Notes: generated by a model from the sequence alone, not told the origin. 64,000 nucleotides of DNA from Sarcocystis neurona (GCA_000727475.1 KL647305.1:1943687-2007686); one strand, 5' to 3'. Numbered from the stretch's first letter, positions 13,501 to 25,837 are shown. A program made the numbers and translations.

Positions 13501-16500
13501 GATTACGTGAGTCATATATATATATATATGTACGCATTTGCTTATACGTCTGTAGCTGCCTGTAGATGTGCACGCAGTGCCGTGCCGCGTATAAATGAAT
13601 ATGAACATATATATATAGATATATATATATGTAGCTGCATCAGGGAGGTGTCTACCGTGCACGCGGTTTGTGCTCCCTGTGTCCTCCTGAATCACGAAGC
13701 GGCGCGACTGGTGCTGCTGTGCGAGTGCTGGTGCTCCTGCGTTCGGATTAGCTGCTCTCCTTGTACGCTGCGACTGCTGCTGTCGAATCGTAGACCGTTG
13801 TCCTATTCCCCTGTAGCTGCCAGAGGCCGGTGCTGCACGTGATTCTGCCGCTGCTCTTACTGCTGTGCTTTGCCACAGCTGGGACACGGTTCTTTTGTTT
13901 ATCCTCCAAGACGCTGCACCTGCTTCCGTCCTGTGCGCCTGGTCCCGTTGCAGCGTTCCTTCCTCACTTTGCTGCTGCTGCTGTTTGGTGTCTCCTGTTG
14001 CTGCTGCGTCCCGACACTGTTGCTGTTGCTGCTGCCCGACACGGCTGCCGTTGCTGCTGCGCCGCTTCAGGAGCTGAGGAAGTGCTGCTGGAGGTGGACA
14101 CGACTCTAGAGCGGGAAGGGTTCTGCACCGTTTCCTTCAGCGGAGGTAGGCGGCCGTTTATTTGTCCGTTTACTTTTCCCTTGCACTCCATCTCTTCTTC
14201 TTTTCCTCTATTTCCGCGCAGTTCCCTCCGCCTCCTCACGCGTTCCCTTTCAGCCGCTGCCGCCAGCGATCTCCTTCGGTGACTCTTCTCCGTTTCTTTC
14301 CCATGTTCGTTCGGCTTTTATCCCCCTCTGTATTCCCTTTTCGTCTCCTCCTGGTGATCCTTCTGCTTTCTGTCACCTTCCTCGCCGCCTTCTTCCGCGT
14401 GTTCGATCAGGTGGTTCTTTTCTGCCCTCTCCCATCTTCTTCCGCTTGTCTCTGCTCTCTTCCCCTCCTCCTTGCTGCGGGAGTTTTAACGAAGACACAA
14501 GACAGAAAGCAACACGTGTGTTCACTTGCCTGCCAGGCGACGCAGGGACTGCAGCGTCCGTCCTTGGACTCAACGCTTACGCCTCCACCCACACCTATGG
14601 CCACGTGGTCACACTCATGTGTGTATGCGTGGGGGAACATACGTCTGTACGGGTGTTTGGTTGTATTGTATATACGAACATTAATGAGAGGGACGAAAGT
14701 ACGTGTGCCATACACAGACGCAGATAAATATACTTCGTGGTGTGCAGAGAACAGGAATTGTTCTCTCCGCTGTAACGTTTTACATTCTGCTTCGTGTACC
14801 TATGAATGTACGCAGGTGCATCCGCCTTCGTAGCAAGTAGGACTGCGTATATGCACGTATATCTGTAACGCGTATAAATATGTATGTGCTTGTGGACGCA
14901 TATGTTTCTGTGCCACGTGCACCTCTCTTCACACACATATCGATGGTGTATACCTATCTGTGGCTGTACATGTGTGTACATACTCGTGTATATCAGTCTA
15001 TACATATATATGTGCTCGTGTACGCAGATGTTTCTGTGCCATGTGCACCTCTCTGTACATGTGTGTCGATATATACTTATGCCTGGTTGTATATCAGTGC
15101 TCGTAGTCGTATATGTTAGTATGTATACTTGTGTACGCAGGTGTTTCCGTGCGCCACGTGTACCTCTCTGTACATGCATCTCGATGACGGCTACATATGT
15201 GTGGTTGTTCGTATGTGTACGTATTCCTATATGTTTGGACACCATATATGCACGTGGCTGTAGAAGGTCTGTCGTATGCCAATGTGTAGCTGCCGTGTGC
15301 AGGTCTCTCCGCATATTTGCACAGGTCCGGATTCACGTTTATACGCGCGTGTGAACTTGTGGGGCAAAACGAATAGTCGGGGATCTGTATGTAGGCGTAT
15401 ACGCGTGTGTCCATATATTTTCCACACAGGCCTAGACGTGCATGTGTAGATGTGTGTGTACAAAAGTGTGTGATCACCTACGTGTACCTCTGTGTGCCAG
15501 CGTACGTGCTGCAGGGGATCCTGCAACTCCCAGTTTCGTGAACCGGTGGCCGACTTCTCCTACATCTTCGGTATAAATATGTTTGTAGTTGTTGACACCA
15601 GCATGTGCGCAGAAGCCAGAGACTTACATACACGTGCACGGATACAGATGGCTGCTGTGTGTCTGGCGTCTGACTGCAGCGTCGGACCTCGTCCAGCTAC
15701 GGACGACTTTCCCCGGGTGTTCACTACTGGTGGCAGACGAAGCTGTTTCGAGTAAGGAGGAACACGAGCAGCAGCAGCGGCAGGGTCACGGTCTTTGCCG
15801 ATGTGAGGAGGAGGTCCAGCAGTGACCAGGGAGACGCATCCCTGCCGCACACGCTGCAGCGTCGCCTGATATTGCGGCTGCCGATCAACAGTTTGTTCTT
15901 GGTGTTGCTTTTCTCCCCGTCGCCGTGGCTCTCGTTTGCGCCGTTGTTGACGCTGGTCGCGCTGCCGGCTTCTGCTGTCAGGCACCCCGTTGCAATGTCA
16001 GCTGCGGACAGTGGTCTGCACTTGCCACTGGTGCGCTTCCCAGGGTCTGGGTGCCACCGTGAAGCTGCTGTTTTTCTAGCTGCTGCTGATGCTGTCTCGG
16101 GTCACTCTCATACGGCAACTTGCTTCCACACTGCTGCTGCGGACTTCACGTGTCCTGCTCCTCTGGGTTCTGCTGTTAATGCCGCAGGTACTGCTGCTGA
16201 CGTTCTCGCACGCCTTCCCCCTCTTTTGCTGCTCAGACACTCCCGTGGTGCTGTTCCTGCCCGTGCCGCTCTTGCTGCGCGCATGGCGGTCTAATGCTGC
16301 TGCTGATGCGTGCAAAGCTGCTGCTGCCGCGTCGCAGTTGCATTGTACGCTGCTTCGGTAGTTCTGTGTGCCTTTGTGTTCCACTTCCGCACTGCTCCTC
16401 CCTGGTGCATCCCCAACGGTGCCGTTGCCTCACCGTCTTGCGGACTTCTTCTCTGGCAGTCGCCATTAGAGGAGCACTGGCTTGTATCAATGACACAGCA

Positions 16501-17865
16501 GCGGCAGCAGCAGTTAGGTAGGTAAAGTTCTTGCTGCAGGCGCTGCAGTAGATCGTAGAAGGGCACAAGCGGAAACCCTGCGTCTGTGTGGTCTGTCGAG
16601 CAGAGCAACCGTCCGGACCTCGGGTCGCACGGACCTTCAAGACGCGAAGACTTGCAGCAGCGCTGAAGGTGAGTCTGTACAGCAGCGATAAGAGAAGCAG
16701 AAACATCGGTAACATGGAGGAGGGAAGCAGGAACACTAGCAGCAGTAGAACAGTAACCGTCAACAGCAAAATACTCGGGAGAAGCAACCGTGACAGACGC
16801 AGAAGACGCGATCGTAAAGAGCAGGGACACCACTGAACAGCAGGGACAGCACCAAGACGCCGGCAAAAAGCGGCAGCAACAGAAGCCGAGGAAGCAGCAG
16901 AAGCAGCAAAAGCCCGGAGGGGGGTTGCACACGGAGGAAGAACGACAGCAACCGCACAAGCAAAGTCTGCAGCAGTGCCACTACAAATGACAACAGCAGG
17001 AAGTGCGCGACACAGGAAGAAGGAGAAATAAAAACAGCGAAGCGGCGCTCAGTTGCAGAACTACAGGTTTCAAGACTAACTCACGACGCTGCAGGAGAAG
17101 CAGCTGCGGAAACAGAAGGGCCAACGAAAGAACGCACACGCGCGCAGATAGCCTCGACAGGAAAGGCAGCAGCAGTACAAGAAGCCACTGCAGCAGCAGA
17201 CGACACCGCATTGTCCGCAGAACAACAAACAGCGTGAACAGCAGCACGACGAATACGGAGCGACCAGCACGCAGACATTACCAGCAACAACAGCAGCAAC
17301 ATCTAGAGGCAGTTATTTGGTGGTAATGTCTGCCCGTATGTGCGGCAGGAGGACTCCTGTTCTTGGTCTTGGTGGAAGCGCTGATGTTTCCCCTGCACGT
17401 GTGCATGTGAAACTCCTGCTGCAAGCTTCACGCGCGTTGTCGTGCTGCTACTGCTGCTGGGCACGTCTCTGCCGGGCTCCCTGCTGCAGTTACGTGTAGC
17501 CCACCAGCCTTCCAGCCTCGCTGCTGCAGTGTTCGTCACACGTGCTGTGCTATTGTTGCTGCGTTCCTGTTGCCGTCCAGGTGCTGCTTCAGGCGTCTGC
17601 CCTGGAGCCGCTGCTGTTTGTCCCAACGCTCGCACACACAAGCGTGCAATTTGTTGCACGCTTGTGCTGCCGCTGTCGCAGCTCTTGTGAGCGCTGTAGT
17701 ACGGATGCCACTGGTTTAACGGTGGTGCTGCTTTCGGACGTCTGCATGTGTACGCTATATAACGTGTGTACTCCTGTTACTTCGCACGCTCGCGGCGCTG
17801 TGACGCATTTCTCATATTTCTGTCTGTTGCTCCTCTCCAGCGCAGAAAGATATAAAGGTACGTGA
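7518..17865 (+). CDS. HUS1: HUS1-like subunit of the 9-1-1 checkpoint clamp (nine exons)
   Basis: Exons: 7518-7566, 8202-8374, 9589-9725, 10669-10738, 12821-12892, 13443-13506, 14071-14145, 16559-16668, 17581-17865. All introns are GT-AG and phases agree, giving 344 aa (human HUS1 is about 280). Hus1 forms a PCNA-like ring with Rad9 and Rad1 that is loaded at DNA damage in the nucleus and activates ATR signalling. Evidence: the start MRFKASL matches the family MRF-[RK]-A start and has an in-frame TAG two codons upstream (7509). A C-x-L-x-L-x-P strand sits near residues 47-53. The most diagnostic block is at residues 75-120 (FTIES, NNSIALLLDV, ALR, MKLAK). DCPVQPL (144-150) fits the H-D-I-P-I strand, and LLEVDTTLE lies near 194-202. 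Exons 8 and 9 are less certain and carry cysteine clusters unusual for the family. The last exon may end at TGA 17863 or splice on at GT 17851. Only about 10% of the span is coding. Rad1 or PCNA is less likely given the MRF start and the IES-NN-ALR block. Confidence 0.82.
8540..9260. repeat. Intronic TGCGTG/TGCATGC-rich tract
   Basis: This part of HUS1 intron 2 is dense in short TGCGTG, TGCATGC and CACGC words mixed with CCTC pyrimidine runs. It stays open in several frames for 100-180 codons without any domain, so those open frames are repeat artefacts. Confidence 0.55.
9339..9428. repeat. CACC-rich tract ending in (GT)n
   Basis: Imperfect CACCCACC units run about 75 bp and end in a short GT run at 9413-9428, inside HUS1 intron 2. 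Confidence 0.7.
10592..10610. repeat. (TA)n microsatellite
   Basis: A pure alternating AT run inside HUS1 intron 3, about 60 bp upstream of the 70-nt exon 4. Confidence 0.9.
14885..15240. repeat. Three diverged ~120-bp tandem repeats
   Basis: Three copies, starting near 14885, 15011 and 15125, share a core reading roughly ACGCAKATGTTTCTGTGCC followed by a CACCTCTCT word and a TA/TG-rich tail. They lie in HUS1 intron 7. The copies differ by scattered substitutions and small indels, so the duplication is old. Confidence 0.75.
16480..17310. repeat. CAG/AAG-strand triplet block inside CTG-rich introns
   Basis: The + strand here is rich in CAG, AGC and AAG, whereas the neighbouring HUS1 introns are rich in CTG. 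The block runs across the end of intron 7, exon 8 and most of intron 8. This looks like an inverted orientation of the same triplet family. Confidence 0.6.
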
Positions 17866-19960
17866 AAGTCTCTTACGCACTGTTCAAACGTGTTGCGTGC
17901 GTATACGTCGGTGTGCAAAGGGAGCTAGAGTTGGTGTGCCGCTGTTGCTGGGCTGGTGGGAGTCGGGCCGTTACAGGGGGTCACATGTGAAGCCTGAGAA
18001 GTACCCATGAATAGATGTTTGTGGGGTGCGCGACTTCTCCTTTGCTCATATCTCTACGCAGCTGGCGCTGGAAGTGAATCACGGCAAAGCATCTGAGGGA
18101 TTGGTGGCCTGCAGTAAGTGTTCCACACGGTGGTTTGTATCTGCTCGCTCACAGGTCGTACCTTCACGCGTGCAGGTAACAGCTGCTCACGTCTGTGCGG
18201 CGTACGTGCTGCTGGTACGGCGTGTTTGACACGTATGTCTTCGTGCTGGGGAGCCAGTGCCTCAACGTGAAGCACACAGGACGATCGTTGCCCAGACCCA
18301 GCAGCACAGAGTGCCTGTAGCATATTCCCTGGAGGGTGTTGCGAAGGATTGGCTGCCGCGCAACACGGCACCTGGAGGCTTATAGATACCCAGATATGTG
18401 TGTGCCTATATATATATATTCATAAATAGGCATGTACCTTGCCACACTGGCTCGCATCAACAGATATGGGTACCCACTCATACCAGCGTCTACGTACGTC
18501 TCCATGCACACACGTATATATATATATATATATATGTATGTATAGCTACACGTGTGGGGATGTGTGTGTCCGTGTGTCAGTCTGTACTTCACGGTAGATC
18601 CACATATATGTATGTGCACCTTCTGGCTGCGAATCCTGGGCTTGGAATTGAAACGTGGCGCACACTCTGTTTCAGCGAAACCGTCTTAGCCGAGCCGTTG
18701 TCATTATTTTTACAGCGCCCGTCTTGCACACATTCCAAGCTTTTCAGCCTTCTAACAAAACAGAAAATATTATCCGTGCGCCGGGGAAGCTTCAGCCACG
18801 CGGTTTTCGACTGACGCTGCTGCGCTGGTGGTCCCTCCCATGTTGTGTGAGCCTGTGTCGCAGTCATACCGGAGGACGAAAGCGCACACCCCTGGGCTTG
18901 CATTCTCTTCCACTCTTCAAAAGTAAAAAATGCACGAACTACTGCTTGTTGCTCCTTTCACACGCGAGACTCCTTCCTGATTGTTCATGTTTGTAACAGA
19001 GAGAACAGGGGATTTCGACCCTGCTCCTGCTGGTGTTGAAAGCAGAGCAGCGTCTGCTGCTGTTGCTGCTGTTGTGCGGTGGCCGACGTGGCTGTGAGAC
19101 ACAAAGCGCGGACGTGCGGGTCCTTGTTGCAACGTAAAAAGTCGGCTCATACTGCCAACTGATGCTGTTACAAGTGGCGACGCACGTACAGATAGCTGGT
19201 GGTGCCCTGTAGGAGGCACAAAAGAAACCACTTTGCTGCTAGTGCTGTCAAAACGGGCGTCCAGAAGCACACAGCTGTTCTACGTGCTGCTGTAGCAGTC
19301 CTCCCAGTCACAAAGCGCTTGACCATCGGTAATAACGCTGCTAACGTAGAACACAGCGGCTGCTGCTGCTGCCGCTGCGTGTGTCATTCACGAGCGCGAC
19401 CATTTTGGCTGCTTCTGATCCTGTTGGTCTGTCACGTGAAAAAACACAGAATATTCAGCAGTGGGTGCTGCACACTACACAGTTAGTGTAGCGGCCGAAG
19501 GAGGGAGGGTGTACTTCTTACTTCTAGCAGAATGTCAGGTGTCGTTAGTCTCTCCACTTCTAACATCAGCTGAGCATACAGATGGAGACGTAGCTGCTAT
19601 GAACCCGATGGCGAAGGCGCGGTTGCTTCCAAAACAAGGAGATATGTCGGATGTCGGGTGCTCTTCTTCCTTTTTTCTGCTGCAGCTTGAAAGCCTCAAA
19701 CTTTTCTGCGTGCTGCCAACGGTCCGGCCCGTCTCGCGCACCGCCGCGCTGGAGTGACTCTGTTCGTCTACTGTACCGTACCAGCCTACCTACCAGGCCG
19801 TGTGACTATATTTGCGTACAGGATAAGCAGAAGTTTGCGTATATATGTCACTATTTCATACGTATGTATATAGATATATATGTATCTATGGAAACAGAGG
19901 GAAACCTATGTGCCACAAAGTATCGGTATAATTTCACCTGTACATGTCTCTAAAGTGTGT
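17866..19960. other. Intergenic or possible 3' end of HUS1
   Basis: No independent gene is supported. A splice-like alternative end of HUS1 may lie here: GT at 17851 joined to AG at 18060 would add a short tail. The stretch holds a (TA)n run at 18515-18535 and a small CTG patch near 19020-19080. Confidence 0.45.
18515..18535. repeat. (TA)n microsatellite
   Basis: A pure alternating TA run downstream of HUS1. Confidence 0.9.
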
Positions 19961-22775
19961 AAGCATGCTTCGGGCGCGACGGCAGACAGTACGTTTTAAT
20001 CACAAAGACCGAATACTGCGCTGAATTGTGACTGCAAAGATCTACGCCGCCCGCAACACTTTGGGTGGAGGCGGTGCATGTGGAGAGTCTTGACCATACT
20101 CCTCATTTTCACAGTCCAAAGTTTCCTGACAGCGTACTTCCTTCAAGTTCGGATGACCTGACCTGCAAATCACAAGGAAGGCACGCGCTGCAGGGATGAG
20201 TTAAATTCTCGCGGTATGGCGTGCCTGCCGTAGAGGCACCTGTGAGGACCACGGCGTCGCGGTTGATTTCGATTTCGGGGGAGTTCAGTCATTCATCGGC
20301 TTAGCTGAAGTGTTTGATCTGCAACAAACTGTTGAGATTACGAGTTGAGGATTAAGGAGTGCAACAACGAGGTGCTGCGTGTCAAACAGGTTGTGTACAC
20401 GTACGGATACGGTGGGGAATGCATGAGAACGCAGTGAAAAGGCGGGAACAAGTATTCTTTTTCTCCGGTGTTGTGCCCCTTAGTGGTAGGTGGTAAAAAA
20501 GTGTAACTGCCTGGCAGGTTGTGTATACTGAAGGAGATCGATCAGTCGGGGGATGAAAACTTGCTCAGAACACCTGGGTTCGTGAGTATGGTGTGTGTAG
20601 ACCCGTGGGATCAGCTTTATTTGATTTTTCTTGTAAATGCATGTAAATGCGTGCAACTTTTGAAGTGTGACACCTGTGCGATGTACTTGTTGATATGCTT
20701 TTCTGGTATGTGGACACAGCATTTGTAGAGTATATAAAATTTGCGTATACACGTGTACATGGGTGGAAAGACAGGATCAGAAGCACTTTTGAACGATGTG
20801 ATCTCACCGGTGCACCGGGCGTACGTACACGCGGACGACAGCGTCTCGCAGCTTGCTAACGCAGAACTGATTTTGTCAAGATATCTGCCCACATGGACAC
20901 GTACGACACACGCGATAGGTGTCCTCTGTGGAATCCCTATAGATGCGCACGCGCACATACATATACGTATGTATATGTATTACGTAGATAGGATATATCA
21001 AAGCACTGTGTAGGGAAGATGGCAAACGAGACAATCGCGCTGGTGATTCGAGTCCGCTACGAGCTTTACGTGCCAAGAGCTTCAGGAATGTTTCAACGCG
21101 TATATGTTACGCGGGAGACGTGCGCTTGATCAGGAACACAGAGACGGTGTACGTAAGTGCATGCTTCTCTCTTTTCGTTCCCCCCCCGTCTCACCTTGTT
21201 ACCTCTGCTTTCTATGTGTCGTCTCTCCGTGTTTCCACACAAGGTGTATCGGAGCACGCTTGCACTTGGCGTTCCCGGGACCGCCTTTATTCTTCGTTTC
21301 AGGACATACCACTAGATACGCAAAAGCACAGGCCTTCCCGGATCGGATTTGTAGTGAGCCGTCAATGCTTTTCATCTGGATAGTAATTTTGATCATAAGA
21401 CGCGTGGAGCAAGGCCTTCGGTGTAAGAAAAGTGCGCAGCACAACTTTGACAAAGATACATGTTCAACAGGACCAGTTACTGAAGTGATAACTGTTTATG
21501 CAAGTACATAGCAGTGGATACGCCTGGTAACGAAAAGAGCCACACTGATGCGGTCGCCTGTGGCCGCATTATTTTTCCGTTCTTGACGGAGCACAATCAC
21601 ACTGAAAAGTGGAAGTCTTCTGGTCGCATTACGCAACAGGGGATCGAATACTCATGAACTATGTATGTATATATGTATATATATACATTGAATGATGTAG
21701 TGACAGAAGATATAGATATATAGATGTATAGCTGTATAGTGGAAGAATATGGTGAAGTGATATGTGTATCATACGGTGAAGATATAGCTGTATATATAGT
21801 ACGGTGAAGAGATATGTATACATATATATATATATATGCGTACACATAAATTATCAGTGTCCATGGCGGTGGACGGTTCGAAAAAACTTCGTTCAACCGC
21901 GTGGTTTACGGTCTGAAGGGCCTTTCTTTTGGGGCGGTGATAACTACCTTTTTTGTCTTCGGTAATACACGGATGAAACTCCCGAGTTACGAGCGTACGC
22001 ACACAACGATTGTAAGTGGCTTTCCTTTGACAGCAGCCGGCAACGGATACTGTACACAACACTTTGCTACAAGTTTTTCCTGTACTAGCAACGCGTAATT
22101 TTCCTCGAGAACACGGCAGCGGAACTACCTATGCAGTTTTCTCTTTGAGAACAGTCGTGTCGTAACCGATATTGAAATAAGGGCCTCTACTGCTGTTGGT
22201 GCTCGCGACGAAGTCACTTTGATCTGATTTATGAAGCAGTCTTGTGGAACGGAGGTGCTCGAGGTGCTCAGTCAGACGCAATCATGGAAGAGAGGTCATA
22301 GAAAGTATGCAGCACAACTGTTTAAGTAGTGCTCATGCTGTCGACTTCGGGAAAACATTCTGATGTCACCACGCCTACTTGTATACATATCTCTATACGT
22401 GTAAATGTACGATGTGGCTGTACTTTGAGGTAACAAGAGACGAACCCATCGTGTATCCACGTACGCATAAGTGTACACAACGTGCTACCTACTCGATCAC
22501 ACATCCGTAGTGTAGCCACGTGGATACCAACCACATTTTCCTGAAAGCATCACGCATCGTATGTTGATCTATGTGTGTTCTCGTCTGACGCCCAGAAGTG
22601 GAACTCTCTGGCACTAATCAATAGAAAATGCACACTACCTGTAGCGAAATTAGGAAACGTTTACAATGGTATCCGCACGGGAGAACCTTTCTGGTGGAAA
22701 GCTCTAGAGCAAATTTGCTGGTAGTTCGGGCCAATTAGCTTGCGTTCGGATGTCGGGTCCCCGGCCTAAAAGGGC

Positions 22776-23078
22776 GAACTAAGTCCTCTTCGACATTGAA
22801 AAATGTTTAACGCTATCCTGTGGCTTGTACGGATGAACTAAGCCCTCTCGGACACTGAACAAGTTTAAACGCTATCCTGTGGCTTGTAATTGCTTCAGCG
22901 CAGACAACAGCACAAGAGTGATACCAAAATGTAACGTGATCTTGCAGGATTACACTCGTCACCCCGACCCACTAGCCTGTGGCATCTACCTGCTTCTGCG
23001 TTTGCATCAGCACAAGAGTGACACTAACACTTGACCTGTTACGCTGTCTTGCATAACTACATTTGTCACCCTGACCCG
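22776..23078. repeat. Two pairs of diverged direct repeats
   Basis: Pair A has units of about 54 bp at 22776-22829 and 22835-22888, sharing a GAACTAAG start and a CGCTATCCTGTGGCTTGTA end. Pair B has units of about 65-70 bp at 22908-22970 and 23008-23078, sharing CAGCACAAGAGTGA and a TYACTCGTCACCC-like end. They lie just downstream, in minus-strand sense, of the possible coding patch at 23139-23505. Confidence 0.75.
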
Positions 23079-23138
23079 ACACATGCGGACTGCGCCAAGT
23101 AATTCGCACCCTCCGCCACGAGTGCCCGCGTCATACTC

Positions 23139-23505
23139 TCACATCTTTACTTCTTCCAGCCGCACGGTACGGCTAGCCTGTTCTCCATCGTCGCAATGGC
23201 GTTCCCAATGACACACGAAAGCCCCTTCTTCTCCGCTGGGGTCGACTTTCAAGATGAGCACTAAATTTCCGTCGGTAAAAGGCTCCTGCTTCTCTCCGCG
23301 TAAGTTTCCTACCTGGAAATACTTCCTCCACCACTTCACCTAGACATTATCAACAGTCCTCAACCCCTTCTCATGCTTCCCGGCGCCACCTCAAGTCAAT
23401 ATCTGGCGGTGGGTCTACAGACGTTCACTCACTACAGATCTTCAAAGCATACCGCTTAGCTTGACCCCTTTCAAGCTCCCCCACCTTCAAAATGCTTCCG
23501 CTCAT
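23139..23505 (-). pseudogene. Possible coding relic or unrecognised exons
   Basis: Read on the minus strand, two short open stretches look protein-like. From 23505 to about 23425 there is an ATG frame with ILKVGELERGQ followed by RYALKI. From 23339 to 23139 there is a 66-codon frame with KYFQVGNL, GNLVLILKVDP and GAFVCHWE, ending LEEVKM. An 18-nt GT..AG segment separates the first stretch from a further open piece (PPPDIDLRWRREA), and a GTGAG lies at the end of the second. The alternating hydrophobic pattern suggests beta-strands. I do not recognise the family. It could be a broken gene, exons of an undetected gene, or chance. Confidence 0.25.
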
Positions 23506-23937
23506 CCATAAGTGAACTTCTCTACGGATGAACTAGTGTCCTGGTGTACTCGCGCAGTTATCCGTACCCCTACTAGTTGGGTACACTCTACCTTGGCTGA
23601 TACTCCTGCGCAAATATCCTGCAGAGAGAACAATTAGCGTTCAAGTGACGTCATTCACACTACGCACAGACTTTGTGCCAGAGGGTGTTTCGAGCGTGTA
23701 ACACGGTTTAATTCCAACGACGCGCGTGTAACAGATGACAGCTCTTTTGAAGTGCATTCGGGAATCGGACATTAGCTCACTTCCAGATGCCTTCCGTGCA
23801 CTCCCCTGTGCTCACCACCGTGCGCAGTGCACACTACCAAATCATTACCGCAGGATGCTCCTTTACGTACGTCCACATTCGTGGACGTATGTGCGTTTGT
23901 GTATGCATCTACCTATCTACCTGTAAGATGTCGCTAT

Positions 23938-23990
23938 GCTATCTATGTATCTATCTCTCTCTCTCTCTATATATATATATATACATATGT
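23938..23990. repeat. Compound (CTAT)/(CT)/(TA) microsatellite
   Basis: CTAT units pass into a CT run and then a TA run over about 50 bp. Confidence 0.9.
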
Positions 23991-25837
23991 TGCTAGGCAT
24001 GTATGTGTAGCTCACGCACACAAACTGGAGAGGCCATGAACGCATCGCTTTCCCTGGACTTGGACGGCAGTACTCCCACGCTGCTATGTTTGTGGTGTTC
24101 TGCCATCCTGCACACACGACGCGCAGAATGTGCAGGATTCACCCGCTGGTGAGCTCGTCCTGGTGCTTAATTGTTCCATGAAGCACGCCACCGTGCCGCC
24201 ACTACCGTGCCGCCACTATGACTCGTCCTTCACGTTGGCGTCCTGGGTGGCGCACCAAACCGCTGGAAAGACGGTTATACTATCGGTACGGGGTCGCCAG
24301 GCGAACCCACACGTGCAATTATAACGCGAGAGTGATACGACTCACTGGTCCGGACAGTAGCAGTTCGAACTATGTCCCCGGCGCGGTCTCCTTGTGCCAT
24401 ACACTTTGTCCGGGGTTGGATTCTGTGCGCAGCTGGCGAGCAGCCTCGAGCTCTCTCTTGTCAACGGGACACCACCACGCGAAAAAACCGCACTGGCTCG
24501 CTACACGGACACCGGACGGCACCAACATATTCCAGAATCAGCCTCTGAACTCGAAAGGTAATTCATCTCCAAGGGAATACCAAAACGTGCCGTCTACTCT
24601 CCAGTTACTCACTGGTACGCGACTAGTCCCGGCACTGCCGGTACTGTACAGCTGGCGGCGTTCATAGGGTAGCAGTGCCCCGTGTTACGTGTGAGAACTA
24701 ATTTACTAACCCGTCACCAGCTTAATATCTGCAAAAGTATTCCTACGTCCAGCTTTCGGGATTAATGATTCACGTTCACACGTATGAACGGGTGTTTCCG
24801 TTGCTCGGGAGCGACAGTATCCTCCTGCTACCTTTCTGCCTGCCTGAAGTTCACACGCGTTACTGCACCTGCTGCTGCGCACAGCGGTTCCTGTCGAACA
24901 ACACTATATGCACGTGGTACTCGGTTTATATATCGCATCCACAAAAGCGGAGTTTGGAGACGGGAATGGTAGTGTACACATTCATTCCTTTGCATAAGCA
25001 GCCAGAATGCGGCTTCGCGTAGTCTCGTCCACCCCCCTGCTGACGCTTGCTGAGTTTTACTTTCTCCGGTGGCAGTCCTGCAGACGGACCTACGGATTTG
25101 GAAACACACCGTAAAAAGGGAAAACTTGGTCCATTCAACGAGACAGGAGCTTCGCATCCCGCCGCACACAACGCCGCCGTGATCGTGGCGCAGGCAACAG
25201 AAGGAAAAGCACAAAAGTATTCACATAGTTCAAGCGTAGTAATTAGGTCCACGTGGCGCACGTGCAACCTCATTCCTATCGTTCGCCATACAAACAATCT
25301 GGCATCCATTTTTAGAATCCATTCGTGACTGTAGCCCTCGTTGGTACGAAGCAGTGCCGTAGTGCAGCACGTGCGCAATCATTCGCGAGCGGTATCACGT
25401 CATACACGTACATCGTCTCCGTTTGGAGTGCTCCACCCTTGTAGAGCAGTACGGGCGCACCATACCACGAACTGGGGGAAAGGCAACGGATGTGAATTGC
25501 CGTCACGGTCAGTACTTTCTGTGTGGTGTAGGTCCACGTGGAGAACGGGGCTGGCGGGCTGATGGTGAACTATTGTGAAGTAGTACAAGTGTGAGGACAG
25601 CGTATGGTGGGTGTTGCTGCTGCGGGGTTGTGAGAGGGTTGGAACAACCACACAAACGAGGCAGATCACCAGCCCGTACAGTCAACATCAACGGCGGCTG
25701 TTGTGATGTACTGGTGGGATGGTACAGGTACAGGTGGTGAAGGTGGTGGCGCCAGCTGTAGTGGTGTCTGCAATTTAACCACCGCGGTACGGCAGGCATC
25801 CGAGCAGAGGTAGGGTACAGGTGCCCTTCGAATCTGT

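Noticed and set aside
21019..21129. Small ATG frame starting MANETIALVIRV
   Set aside because: Only 36 codons with no family match; too short to support as a gene without transcript data.
21555..21580. GC-rich stem followed by a T run, like a bacterial terminator
   Set aside because: The genomic context is eukaryotic nuclear DNA and no gene ends there.
24130..24667. Overlapping + frames faintly like a retroelement integrase tail (GELVLVLN)
   Set aside because: Only a few residues fit, no integrase or RT catalytic blocks are nearby and no LTR pair was found.
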